Made by a program: the position numbers and the translations under genes | Shown: piece by piece, positions 23,506 to 31,315 of the stretch | How the letters are laid out: each line of letters opens with the position of its first letter | How positions within the stretch are numbered: the stretch's first letter is position 1 | NCBI GenBank assembly: GCA_964641135.1 | Contig: CAZXJV010000014.1 | Span: 1-42,485 of the forward strand | DNA length: 42,485 bases | Source: Teretinema sp964641135 | Lineage (GTDB): Bacteria > Spirochaetota > Spirochaetia > Treponematales > Treponemataceae | Direction of reading: 5' to 3' | Notes under the pieces: model-generated | Told to the model about the DNA's origin: nothing | Databases searched by the model: none | What the model saw: the letters and a program-made list of their open reading frames with translations, nothing else

Positions 23506-25022
23506 TTAGTATTGTGCTATACGGAACCCGATTAAATTTGTTTGTTCGCTTGTGCTGCGTACAAGTCCTTGCAGTTGTCTGTCCGAGATACTGGAAAAAT
23601 TGGAAGGGCAGGACCAGGAACCGCCGCGCCCGATACGGCCTCCTGCTCCAGCTGTTGAACGATAATCTAGAACCAAGCCCGCGGGGAAGTTATTGTATGC
23701 GTCCCAGCACCATTCCCAGATATTTCCAGACATATCGTATAATCCAAGTTCATTGGGTAGTTTAGTGCCTACAGGCCGTGTTGTGCGAGTTTCCGAAGAA
23801 GAATTACCTGGACCTGAATTTTGGTAATATACTGCGAAGTTATTGATTGAATTTGATCCATTACTACCAGCAAATGACTTTAAATACCCTGTTGTATTTG
23901 TGTTGCCATTTTGGCCATCGGCAGGTGTTCCCATAGATGCCCACATCCATTCCATCTCTGTAGGAAGCCTGTACCCATTGGCAGTAAGATCTTCGCTTGC
24001 AGCATTCCAACCAGTATTAGATGTTGTCGGGATGTCGGAAAATTCCAGCTCGCTCCAGTTAATGCCTTCTACGCTGTATACCGGTGTCAATCCGTCCATC
24101 AAACTGAGCTTGTTGCAAAAAGCAATTGCCTGGTACCAGCTTACACGTTGCACAGGATGGTTTGTTTCCGGAGATCTGACAGTATCGCTGGGGTCAGATC
24201 CTGGAAATACCATAGTGAACTGAGACCGTGTTATTTCGTATGTGCTAATTTTATAGGTATGGGTAATTTCACTGATATTATCCGGACCGGAAGAACGCTG
24301 AAAACGCCCAGGGGGTATGGACAACATAGTGATACCGGTTGGTGTTGCTGATTCTACTGCCCGCCTGCCGGCCGTGATCAGGTAGTTCCGTTTTGTACCG
24401 TTTTCAGCTGTAACCTCCACCCTGATTGGATTGGCTCCGAAGTATAGTTCAAGCGGAATGCCAACATTGGTACTCATGGTTGCTGCGGGATCAGAAGTTA
24501 CTGCCGTGATTGTTAAGCTGTTAATTTCGTTGGGAAGCGTAACAGAATAGTACAACGTTTCGGGATTAAAAAATCGGGTTCAAGGCTACCATGAGATACA
24601 GATAGTGCAGCGAGGGTCACTACATCAGACAAGGGGGCAGTTTCAGGGAATTGTGCGGTTATTACACCACTTTCTGCGCTGTGTGTAACAGTTTCTGAAC
24701 CACTGATACGGAATGTATTTTGATTTATCCTGGCAAAAGTGTAACCCGTTTTTGGTGTGAGCGTAATTGTTGCAGAATAGGATGTTTCTGCCAAAAAAGT
24801 ACTTTCTATTTCCGGTTCCCAGACTACAGTACCTGTATACTGGTCATTTGTATTTACCTCAAATGATGGATGCATTCCAGTAGCAGGTGTTGTTATTCCC
24901 GGAATATCCAGAAAGGTGATAGTTGTTTTATGTGGTTTCACCGGTTGTGACTCGTTTGACTGTTGACATCCTGATATAACCAGTATCACTGTCATGCCTA
25001 ATACAAGTACTCGTTTTTTCAT
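23506..25022 (-). pseudogene. FGE-sulfatase (SUMF1) domain lipoprotein, frameshifted at a T6 tract
   Basis: Two overlapping frames make one protein. The first frame (from ATG 25022, AGGAGG 10 nt upstream) gives a lipoprotein signal peptide (lipobox VISGC), then a domain ending HSAESGVITAQFPE and the start of a cadherin-like beta-sandwich (ALSVSHGSLEPDF). It then shifts and stops at 24513. The second frame continues the same module in the expected register (NPETLYYSVTLPNEINSL ... NGTKRNYLI), followed by a complete formylglycine-generating-enzyme-like domain (RLPTEMEWMWAS, LGLYDMSGNIWEWCWDAY, RGGSW, IGFRIAQY). Adding one T to the run at 24568-24573 restores a 505-residue protein. The zero-frame sequence there is T TTT TTA. 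It could be a real mutation, a base-call error in a homopolymer, or programmed frameshifting. In bacteria such SUMF1-like domains are often non-catalytic or glycan-associated. Confidence 0.8.
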
Positions 25023-25063
25023 GCTGCTCAAGCCTCCTAAAGCTGATTACCTAGTTTACTTAC

Positions 25064-26719
25064 TTATATATATTCCGCCCCGAAATTAAGTTTAGGGCGG
25101 TCGGTGGGGTTGAAGGCGTGTTCGAGGATGTGGTTTTCTACGGCGCGGAGGATGATTTTTCTGATGCCTGCTTCGGGGGGGCGGTATTCAAGGTCGGCGA
25201 AAAAGACTGTTGAACCTTTGAAAAGTGTGTCTTCTACAACGACCAGACTTTCGCGGGAGGCCTTCATTTTTTCGCGCAAAGAGCCCTGACGGATGCGCAG
25301 CCCGGACAGCTTTATTCCAAGCTCCGCAAGAGATTCCTGCAGCTGAGCAATAGCGTGCTCCAGCCGCTCCTCCCCCTGACTCGCCGCCGGATGTTTAACA
25401 AGCTGCTCAAGCTTGAGTTCGATTGAGTCCCGCTCTATCTGGGCCTGCTCGATCTCTGCTGTGACAGCGCGCAGCTCAAGAAGAATACCCGGCGCGATAC
25501 CGACACACACACGCGTAGCCGCCTCGTTAAAATTGCCCAGCTTCTTGCACCAGAATGAACAGCCGATTATCAACTCGCTTGCGATCACCTCGGCACGCTT
25601 GCCGTTCAGCACACAGTGACCCGAAACATTCAGCTGCGAATGCATGATAACCTCTTCCGCAAATATGTTTCCCGAACACGTTATCGAACAACTTTCAATA
25701 TATCGGGCGAACAGGTCACCCCCGCAGCTGATTACCCCTTTCCCGTTTCCATTGATTCCTGATTTTAAAAGAATGCTCCCGCCCGCCTGCAGGGTGGCCC
25801 GCCCGACACTGTTTGCGACCTGCAGGTCTCCGCCGGCCTCGACCGCAAAGCCGTCCGCGATACCGCCTTCAATGACCACGCTGCCGTCAAAATGAATATT
25901 GCCTGTTTCGTAATCTACGTTTTTAAGAACGATCACCGGTTCAACCAGTACCGCTCCGTTTGAGAGGCGGACGTTGCCGTCACAGGCGGCATAAAGGCGA
26001 GACCCGTCTTCCGAAAGAACGGTATTGGCTCCGGGATGGAGGGTCACGATTTCGCTGTCGGTATCGGCAGGAATAACTTCGCCGGTAACCTTTCTGCCGT
26101 CCACGGCTGTAACCGGCGGTATCAACTCTGCAAGAAGGTCTTCAGCTGTACAGTTTTCTATGAAGTTCAGTTCTTTAAGGTTGATGCGTCCGAAATCCAT
26201 CTCGAGGTAGGGTTTGCCCCGGTTGGTATTGAAGTGGTACTGGATGCGGTGCGCGCGGCCGAAGACCGGCTCAATACCGGCTGCCACAGGAACCGGTTTT
26301 CCGTACAGGGCCCCGGCTAGTATCCGCTTAAGGGCCTGTCGGTCAATTCCGTACACGACGCCGGCATTGTTCAGCTGCTGTTCGATATCCTGAAGGGTAG
26401 GGGGCTCGGCACCCTTTTTTGGGGGCTGAATGGTCAGATAGGCTGTCATTTCATCTTCGGCAATATCAACGCTTATTGCGGCCTCGAGGAGCTGCCCCTG
26501 CGGCCATTCCACCAGCGGCACTGCCTGGCCGGTAGCCGCGTCGATGATATCGCGGATTGTCCTGGCGCTGACTCTGGGGATGCCCAAAAGCTTCATCCTG
26601 TTTTCAACATCTTCTGAATAAACCTGCCGGCCCCCGTGAGCCGGAGGAAACACCCGCAGGCATGCCCAGCCTTTTCGGTAAAAGAGATCAAATTTGCCGG
26701 ACTTTGAAGCGTCAGTCAT
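25064..26719 (-). CDS. FapA/DUF342-family protein
   Basis: The 551-residue cytoplasmic protein matches the FapA (formerly DUF342) family: an N-terminal alpha/beta region, a central right-handed beta-helix of repeats (HFDGSVVIEGGIADGF, VEAGGDLQVANSV, ATLQAGGSILLKSGING, SCGGDLFARYIE, CSGNIFAEEVIMHS) and a C-terminal coiled coil (about 420-490, rich in Glu, Leu and Arg). FapA proteins in Vibrio affect polar flagellar assembly, and spirochaetes carry several paralogues; the function here is inferred from family only. Start ATG 26719 has AAGGAC just upstream. It is transcribed toward the SUMF1 lipoprotein gene (42 nt apart) and divergently from the dehydrogenase gene. Confidence 0.85.
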   Translation of the reverse strand: MTDASKSGKFDLFYRKGWACLRVFPPAHGGRQVYSEDVENRMKLLGIPRVSARTIRDIIDAATGQAVPLVEWPQGQLLEAAISVDIAEDEMTAYLTIQPPKKGAEPPTLQDIEQQLNNAGVVYGIDRQALKRILAGALYGKPVPVAAGIEPVFGRAHRIQYHFNTNRGKPYLEMDFGRINLKELNFIENCTAEDLLAELIPPVTAVDGRKVTGEVIPADTDSEIVTLHPGANTVLSEDGSRLYAACDGNVRLSNGAVLVEPVIVLKNVDYETGNIHFDGSVVIEGGIADGFAVEAGGDLQVANSVGRATLQAGGSILLKSGINGNGKGVISCGGDLFARYIESCSITCSGNIFAEEVIMHSQLNVSGHCVLNGKRAEVIASELIIGCSFWCKKLGNFNEAATRVCVGIAPGILLELRAVTAEIEQAQIERDSIELKLEQLVKHPAASQGEERLEHAIAQLQESLAELGIKLSGLRIRQGSLREKMKASRESLVVVEDTLFKGSTVFFADLEYRPPEAGIRKIILRAVENHILEHAFNPTDRPKLNFGAEYI

Positions 26720-26783
26720 GTCCTTATGGTACCGTGGTCTGACTCGGTTGGCAAGCGCGGAGGTGGAAAAAGAAGATAGGAAA

Positions 26784-26795
26784 TTCTGTACAGAA
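26784..26795. promoter_or_regulatory. 12-bp perfect palindrome upstream of the Ldh2-type gene
   Basis: TTCTGTACAGAA is a perfect palindrome in the 139-bp divergent gap between fapA-like and dehydrogenase genes, 64 bp before the latter's start. It could be an operator; no family of regulator is indicated. Confidence 0.3.
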
Positions 26796-26858
26796 ATGTA
26801 GATACCGTTTATTATGATCGGAAGTTTAGGTTGTTTTCAGTGTGAGGGGGATTTTTGT

Positions 26859-27965
26859 ATGGAAGAGAATGTAACCTGGTGGGCGTTTGATGATGTGGAG
26901 CGCTTTATGTGCGCCGGTTTTGAAGCTATCGGTGTTCCTGCCGAAGAAGCTGCCGTATGCGCCAATGTACTGATTGCCGCTGATAAGCGGGGTGTGGATT
27001 CCCACGGTGTGGGGCGTTTTAAGCCTATCTATCTTGACCGAATCTGGGCCGGAACACAGTCGCCGCACACAAACTTTGAGGTGGTGCGGGAAACACCTAC
27101 TACTGCTGTTATCGACGGTCATAACGGTATGGGGCACTATATCGCCAAGCGGGCGATGGAAATGGCGATTGAAAAGGCCGAGAAATTCGGTATCGGTATG
27201 ACAGCTGTACGCAATTCCACTCACTACGGGGCTGCCTTTTATTATCCGAACATGGCGATTGAACATGATATGATCGGTATGACAACAACAAGCGCACGGC
27301 CTTCGATCGCTCCGACCTGGGGTGTGGAGCCGATGCTCGGCACGAATCCGATGACCTGGGGTATGCCTTCAGATGAGGATTTTCCTTACATGCCCGATTA
27401 CGCGACTTCTGTTACCCAGCGGGGTAAACTCGAGCTCTATGACAGGATCGGCAAGGATCTTCCGGACGGCTGGGTGATCGGCGAAGACGGCGAGTACCGG
27501 CATGATACAAAGCAGGTGCTTGTTGATCTTACCAGGGACAAGGCCGCGTTGACTCCTCTGGGCGGGCTTGGAGAGGATTTAAGCGGCTACAAGGGCTACG
27601 GGTTTGCTTTAACTGTCGAGATTCTTTCGTCCTGTCTGTCGCAGGCGAATTTTATGAAGGCGCTTATGGGTGTGGGCCCGGACGGTCGTCCAGCCCCGAT
27701 AGAGCTGGGTCACAGTTTTCTTGCAGTACGGATTGACAGTTTTGTTGATGTAGATGTGTTTAAAAAGCAGGTAGGCGATATCTGCCGTCAGCTGAGGGCT
27801 TCACGCAAGGCCCCTGGTGCTTCAAGAATCTGGACCCCCGGCGAGAAGGAGCACGAGATCTGGCTGTACCGCAAGGACAAGGGTGTCCCCTTTAACGAGC
27901 CGCTTAAGGCCTCCTTCCGCGAAGTAAACGATCGGCTCGGGCTGGGCTGGAAGCTTCCGTTTTGA
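26859..27965 (+). CDS. Ldh2-family malate/L-lactate/ureidoglycolate-type dehydrogenase
   Basis: NAD(P)H-dependent oxidoreductase of the Ldh2/MDH2 family (not the classical Rossmann LDH). Visible signatures are RGVDSHGVGRF (conserved DSHG with catalytic-type His49), GHNGMGHYIAKRAM, RNSTHYGAAFYYPNMA, TWGVEPMLGTNPMTWGMP and GYKGYGFALTVEILSS. The 368-residue length fits. Family members reduce 2-oxoacids (oxaloacetate, pyruvate, 2-oxoglutarate or delta-1-piperideine-2-carboxylate); the substrate here is not clear. Start ATG 26859 is placed 8 nt after GAGGGGG; a longer frame begins at 26814. It stands alone, so no pathway context helps. Confidence 0.88.
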   Translation: MEENVTWWAFDDVERFMCAGFEAIGVPAEEAAVCANVLIAADKRGVDSHGVGRFKPIYLDRIWAGTQSPHTNFEVVRETPTTAVIDGHNGMGHYIAKRAMEMAIEKAEKFGIGMTAVRNSTHYGAAFYYPNMAIEHDMIGMTTTSARPSIAPTWGVEPMLGTNPMTWGMPSDEDFPYMPDYATSVTQRGKLELYDRIGKDLPDGWVIGEDGEYRHDTKQVLVDLTRDKAALTPLGGLGEDLSGYKGYGFALTVEILSSCLSQANFMKALMGVGPDGRPAPIELGHSFLAVRIDSFVDVDVFKKQVGDICRQLRASRKAPGASRIWTPGEKEHEIWLYRKDKGVPFNEPLKASFREVNDRLGLGWKLPF

Positions 27966-28040
27966 ATAACCCTGAAAATTAATGTTCTTTTTGGGAGATT
28001 AAATAAGGTTCGTCAGACTCCGGCGTGATCAACTTATGCA

Positions 28041-28768
28041 ATGAAGGAAACTATTAAAAATGCCTACGAGGTATTCTCAAGGTATCGGGTGGTCAGACCG
28101 CTTGATGTGTGCACTGTTTGCTGCTTGACTGCTGAGGATGAAGAACGCCTTTTCAGTGTACCGCCAGGAGAAATACCTGTTGCTCTTTTAATGAAGTATA
28201 CTCATAGCGCCCGGTCTGACAAAACACGGATTGAAGAAGTCAAGCATTTTCTGCCACGATACCTTGATTTAATTTCTGTTTATCAATTTCCGTCTCATTC
28301 AGCAGAGCTTTCTTTTTCACGGCTGCTGCCTTTCGATAAAAATGAGTGGGAACCGGTCGAGTTTAAGCTTCTGGAAACATTTGCAGCGGAATATTTTGTT
28401 CATACCCTGAACCTGTATCCGCTTCCGTCTTCGGTCTCAAAAATTGACAGTATTCTTGTTATGTTATGGCGGGCTGAATTTGATATTGGTGCTCTTTTAG
28501 AAATCTGGGAAAATACAGATACTCTTGAAAGCGTTCTGCATTTCAATGATTTTTTTTTGAGGGTTTTAATGGCACCGATAGGTGCACGTTAGCAAACGTT
28601 TTTGGAGATGTCAAAATAGCCGGGATCTTGAGTAACTGGGTGGATGCAGAAAAGACAAAGAAAACTTTCAGAACACATATTTCAGCCCTGAAGTCAAGGA
28701 AAAGAGATATTGATGAGTATACCCTCAATTCGCTCGCTTTGCTTGACGAGATATTAGGGGTGGAGTAG
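28041..28768 (+). pseudogene. Hypothetical protein gene frameshifted at a T9 tract
   Basis: The first frame (ATG 28041) encodes 183 residues with KHFLPRYLDLIS and ends soon after the T9 run at 28550-28558 (stop 28590). The -1 frame opens at the T-run and continues as convincing protein (EGFNGTDRC, GDVKIAGILSNWVDAEKT, ALKSRKRDIDEY, SLALLDEILGVE) to a stop at 28766-28768, removing an otherwise unexplained gap. One extra T gives a continuous 242-residue protein. From memory, proteins with the HFLPRYL pattern are conserved hypothetical proteins often found near toxin/immunity loci, but I cannot name the family. Two hairpins (28572-28585 and 28586-28599) follow the slippery sequence T TTT TTG. No strong ribosome binding site is seen. 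Confidence 0.65.
28572..28599 (+). other. Tandem hairpins downstream of the T9 tract
   Basis: GCACC-gata-GGTGC (28572-28585) is immediately followed by ACGTT-agca-AACGT (28586-28599). The first begins 12 nt after the slippery T TTT TTG; the second contains the zero-frame stop and is followed by a T-rich stretch. They could stimulate frameshifting or, less likely, act as an intrinsic terminator for the short product. Confidence 0.4.
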
Positions 28769-28779
28769 CCTCATTTTTT

Positions 28780-29190
28780 TTAGAATTGTTTTTCATCTAC
28801 TGTTTCTATCCCGCATTTAATACATAATTCTCTTAGTTTTTTATCTAAGGTAATTAAACGGGCACCGTGTCGGCGAGCTAGTACCAAATAGATCAGGTCA
28901 CAGGCTGAATGGTTTAGTCGTATTGATTCCAGGAGTACTTCGTCCTTATAGTTGGATATATCAGTAAACTCATCAATGAGAGCTTCGCATAAATTCAATT
29001 TTTCCAGGGCTTGTTCTTTATCCAGAAATCCGCCTTTAACATATTTAGAAATAACATTGGTTGTTTCTGCCTTGTATAACTGTGAAGTAATTACTTTTGT
29101 TGATTTTTCAATTAAAGGCGATAGTATTGCAGCTTTTTCTCTATCGAGAACAATTTCAATCCCGGCATTCGCATCCAGTACGATTGTCAT
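28780..29190 (-). CDS. PIN-domain toxin (VapC/FitB type)
   Basis: A 136-residue PIN-domain protein with the four expected acidic residues: Asp6 (VLDANAGIE), Glu42 (KAETTNVI), Asp98 (SACDLIYLVLARRHGA) and Asp116 (LITLDKKL). VapC/FitB toxins are Mg-dependent RNases that cleave tRNA or rRNA, held inactive by the cognate antitoxin. The start codon overlaps the stop of the antitoxin gene (ATGA), the standard arrangement for coupled synthesis. The gene lies in the AT-rich island between the frameshifted gene and the lipoprotein cluster. Target RNA cannot be predicted. Confidence 0.9.
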   Translation of the reverse strand: MTIVLDANAGIEIVLDREKAAILSPLIEKSTKVITSQLYKAETTNVISKYVKGGFLDKEQALEKLNLCEALIDEFTDISNYKDEVLLESIRLNHSACDLIYLVLARRHGARLITLDKKLRELCIKCGIETVDEKQF

Positions 29191-29432
29191 CTTTCGCGAT
29201 CCTCTCTGATTAAATGAACTGGATCCGGGAAAGTATCGGTTCCTTCTATTTTAGTTTTCTGAATTGTTTCCAGGATTTTTTTTCTTCTGGTAATTCGTTC
29301 CTCAGTTAAATTAAGTGCCTTCCGTAAAAGTACTATCGTTTCTTGTGCAATACTTCTGTTTTCAGACTCTGCAACTTGAGAAAGTTTTTCGTACAGATCC
29401 TGCGGCATGTCCCTGACTTGGAGTAGCGGCAT
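29187..29432 (-). CDS. Ribbon-helix-helix antitoxin (FitA/VapB type)
   Basis: The 81-residue protein begins MPLLQVRDMPQDLYEKLSQV, the FitA-like Arc/MetJ ribbon-helix-helix pattern (DNA-binding strand LLQVRDMP, helices to about residue 42), followed by a tail (residues 43-81) that would wrap the toxin. Start ATG 29432 is certain: AAGGAGGTG lies 4 nt upstream, and the longer frame from 29480 would start inside the promoter. The gene is the promoter-proximal member of the pair and overlaps the toxin start. Autorepression is supported by the perfect inverted repeat in its promoter. Confidence 0.9.
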   Translation of the reverse strand: MPLLQVRDMPQDLYEKLSQVAESENRSIAQETIVLLRKALNLTEERITRRKKILETIQKTKIEGTDTFPDPVHLIREDRER

Positions 29433-29443
29433 AATCACCTCCT

Positions 29444-29480
29444 TGTATGCAATACTACTGCATATTGCATACATTGTCAA
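29444..29480 (-). promoter_or_regulatory. Antitoxin-toxin promoter with perfect operator
   Basis: On the minus strand, -35 TTGACA (29480-29475) and -10 TAGTAT (29457-29452) are 17 nt apart. A perfect 11-bp inverted repeat (arms 29444-29454 and 29463-29473, TGTATGCAATA/TATTGCATACA, 8-nt centre) covers the spacer and -10 region. This is the expected geometry for repression by a dimeric ribbon-helix-helix antitoxin. Confidence 0.88.
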
Positions 29481-29550
29481 CGAAGATCACGCTGGTAAAA
29501 GCTGCAGCTTTGGTCTGGAACACGCAATTGAACTACCCATTGTTCTTCTT

Positions 29551-30351
29551 TCAGTCAGTGTCAAGGACTTTAAATGAACCGAGTTTACCATGTACAGCTT
29601 CTTTAAGAATCATAGTGTTGCCTTCATCGGGGAATGCATGAGTTTCTTCATAGTCAAGATCTCCTCCGCGAAGATGCTGTACATCATCAATAGACACGAA
29701 CCAAAACATTGAAAACCAATCGGGTTTCCCTTCTATAGGAATCTTGTAGTCATAAACAATGTTCCCGGTTTTATCATATTGTCGTAAAAAGAATTCAGAG
29801 TCTAAACGTATGGTAATCCATTGTTTGTCTCTTTCCATACCATCAAGATAATGCATGTGCCAACCTTTGGTGATGTGCAATGGCGTAAGTTGTCCATCGG
29901 TAAAATTTACAAAGAAAAGTTCAAAAAAGTCAGAACTTGGGAATTCACTGGTAATAATGAGTTCTTCATCACGTACAGGTAAAAATCCAAGAAAACTGCC
30001 ATTGCTGAACCATCGGATTTTTCCGGAACTGTTCGGGATGTAGTTAAACTCCTTAACAACAATACGAATTGGATTCTCTGGATCCTCAGGGTTACCAAGA
30101 GTAGCAATAACACTGGTTGTATTCTTTGCCCTGTCGTCGTAGCAGCGAATATTGATCACACCATCCAATGACTCGGTTTGAAAACCAAGCACGGGTGGTT
30201 GAGATGTAAGATAAAGCGTTGGTTCATCAAGAATCGTTTCAGAAGTATCGAGTTCAATTTTTTCTTCCTTTTGTGCTGAACAACCCAAAAAGATGATTAC
30301 AAGAAATAACAATCCTGTAAATACTGTATTTTTATGAGTTTTTGCTGACAT
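29551..30351 (-). CDS. Lipoprotein A of three tandem paralogues, candidate immunity protein
   Basis: The 266-residue product has a signal peptide with lipobox IIFLGC when started at ATG 30351; a longer frame from 30408 begins inside the shared repeat at the 3' end of gene B and is probably a by-product. The mature protein shares with paralogues B and C the blocks YNYLPS/YNYIPN, NGSFLGFLPVRDE, TPLHITKGWHMHYLDGMERDKQW and GGDLDYEETHAF. It is the most divergent member and lacks the common C-terminus YDYSSHKN. No known fold is recognised; periodic strand-rich blocks suggest a beta-propeller or beta-sandwich. Position directly after an RHS gene with a cell-wall-active tip suggests periplasmic immunity. 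The ribosome binding site is weak. Confidence 0.65.
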   Translation of the reverse strand: MSAKTHKNTVFTGLLFLVIIFLGCSAQKEEKIELDTSETILDEPTLYLTSQPPVLGFQTESLDGVINIRCYDDRAKNTTSVIATLGNPEDPENPIRIVVKEFNYIPNSSGKIRWFSNGSFLGFLPVRDEELIITSEFPSSDFFELFFVNFTDGQLTPLHITKGWHMHYLDGMERDKQWITIRLDSEFFLRQYDKTGNIVYDYKIPIEGKPDWFSMFWFVSIDDVQHLRGGDLDYEETHAFPDEGNTMILKEAVHGKLGSFKVLDTD

Positions 30352-30382
30352 TCGGCTATACGAGTCAGGTCTCTTTAAGTTA

Positions 30383-30507
30383 TTAATTTTTGTGCGAGCT
30401 GTAATCATATACCTTTGTCTCGATATAAATCAGTTCATCTTTATTCTCACTCAATGCAAATGTGTCTTCCCAATCTATAGAGCCACCAAGAAGGAAGATA
30501 CCGTCAT
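30383..30507 (-). repeat. 125-bp near-identical repeat, gene B copy
   Basis: The 3' end of lipoprotein gene B, including the stop codon, is about 96% identical (roughly five differences) to 31191-31315 at the 3' end of gene C. The upstream parts of the two genes are far more diverged. Confidence 0.85.
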
Positions 30508-31171
30508 AGTCAATTTTAATTCGATATCCAGCATATTCGGTTCTTTCACGTTGTAGCGGTATTTCAATCTTAGTCAATAAAGAGCTAGTCGAATCATATC
30601 GGTTTAAGAAGTCTTTTCCTTCATGGCAAAGAATTGTCCAGCAAACATCTCTTTCTGGTGAGTCAAGGATAACGATGTTAAAACCATAATCAATATGCAA
30701 GGGCATAATTATTCCCGAATGAAGGTCTAGAAAGAATATTTCGTTCACAGGCCACTTCTCATTCCATGCGGAAATTTGTACTCTTTCATCACGGATTGGT
30801 AAAAATCCAATTTTATTCCCATTGGAAAATTTGAAAAACCGATTCTTCTCAGCTGATGGCAGGTAATTATATTCCTTGCCGGTTACACGAACGGGTTCTT
30901 CTGTTTCACCTGCCACAAGGAAGAGTATAGATGTCGTATTCTTTTTTTTGTTTTCAATGATTTCCATCCCTGTTACATTTTCAATCATCCGCGTTGGTGC
31001 GTCTAGTAAAGGTAGAGGTTCTTCAAAATAAGCCTTATTGGGAAATTTTTCGAAACTATCAACTGTTTCAACTATAGGATTTGATGTTTCCGGGACAATT
31101 TCTTCTTCTTGTTTTTCACATGAAAAGAGAAAGATTGTTATAAAAAAGATTGCAAATGGTTTTCTGTACAT
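30383..31171 (-). CDS. Lipoprotein B of three tandem paralogues, candidate immunity protein
   Basis: The 262-residue product starts at ATG 31171 with a short signal peptide and lipobox LFSC; in-frame starts at 31183 and 31216 would add 4 or 15 residues, the latter lying in the 3' repeat of gene C. It shares with gene C the blocks FPNKAYF, EYNYLPSAEKN, FSNGNKIGFLPIRDE, MPLHIDYGFNIVILDSPE and the C-terminus SENKDELIYIETKVYDYSS, and aligns over its whole length. The last 125 bp are about 96% identical to the end of gene C while the middle has diverged, so recent gene conversion or partial duplication is likely. Function is inferred from context only. Confidence 0.7.
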   Translation of the reverse strand: MYRKPFAIFFITIFLFSCEKQEEEIVPETSNPIVETVDSFEKFPNKAYFEEPLPLLDAPTRMIENVTGMEIIENKKKNTTSILFLVAGETEEPVRVTGKEYNYLPSAEKNRFFKFSNGNKIGFLPIRDERVQISAWNEKWPVNEIFFLDLHSGIIMPLHIDYGFNIVILDSPERDVCWTILCHEGKDFLNRYDSTSSLLTKIEIPLQRERTEYAGYRIKIDYDGIFLLGGSIDWEDTFALSENKDELIYIETKVYDYSSHKN

Positions 31172-31190
31172 AAAGATTACCATAAGATTC

Positions 31191-31315
31191 TTAATTTTTG
31201 TGCGAGCTGTAATCATATACCTTCGTCTCGATATAAATCAGTTCATCTTTATTCTCACTCAATTCAAATGTATCTTCCCAATCAATTGAGCCACCAAGAA
31301 GGAAGATACCGTCAT
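31191..31315 (-). repeat. 125-bp near-identical repeat, gene C copy
   Basis: Second copy of the 3'-terminal repeat described at 30383-30507. Genes A and B also have spurious in-frame ATG codons in this repeat (product beginning MITARTKI), which explains their over-long reading frames. Confidence 0.85.

Noticed and set aside
28572..28605. Tandem hairpins as a terminator of the 28041 gene
   Set aside because: Coding sequence clearly continues past them in the -1 frame to 28768.
30352..30408. Start of lipoprotein A at 30408
   Set aside because: It lies in the repeated 3' end of gene B, adds 19 residues before the signal peptide and has a poorly spaced ribosome binding site.
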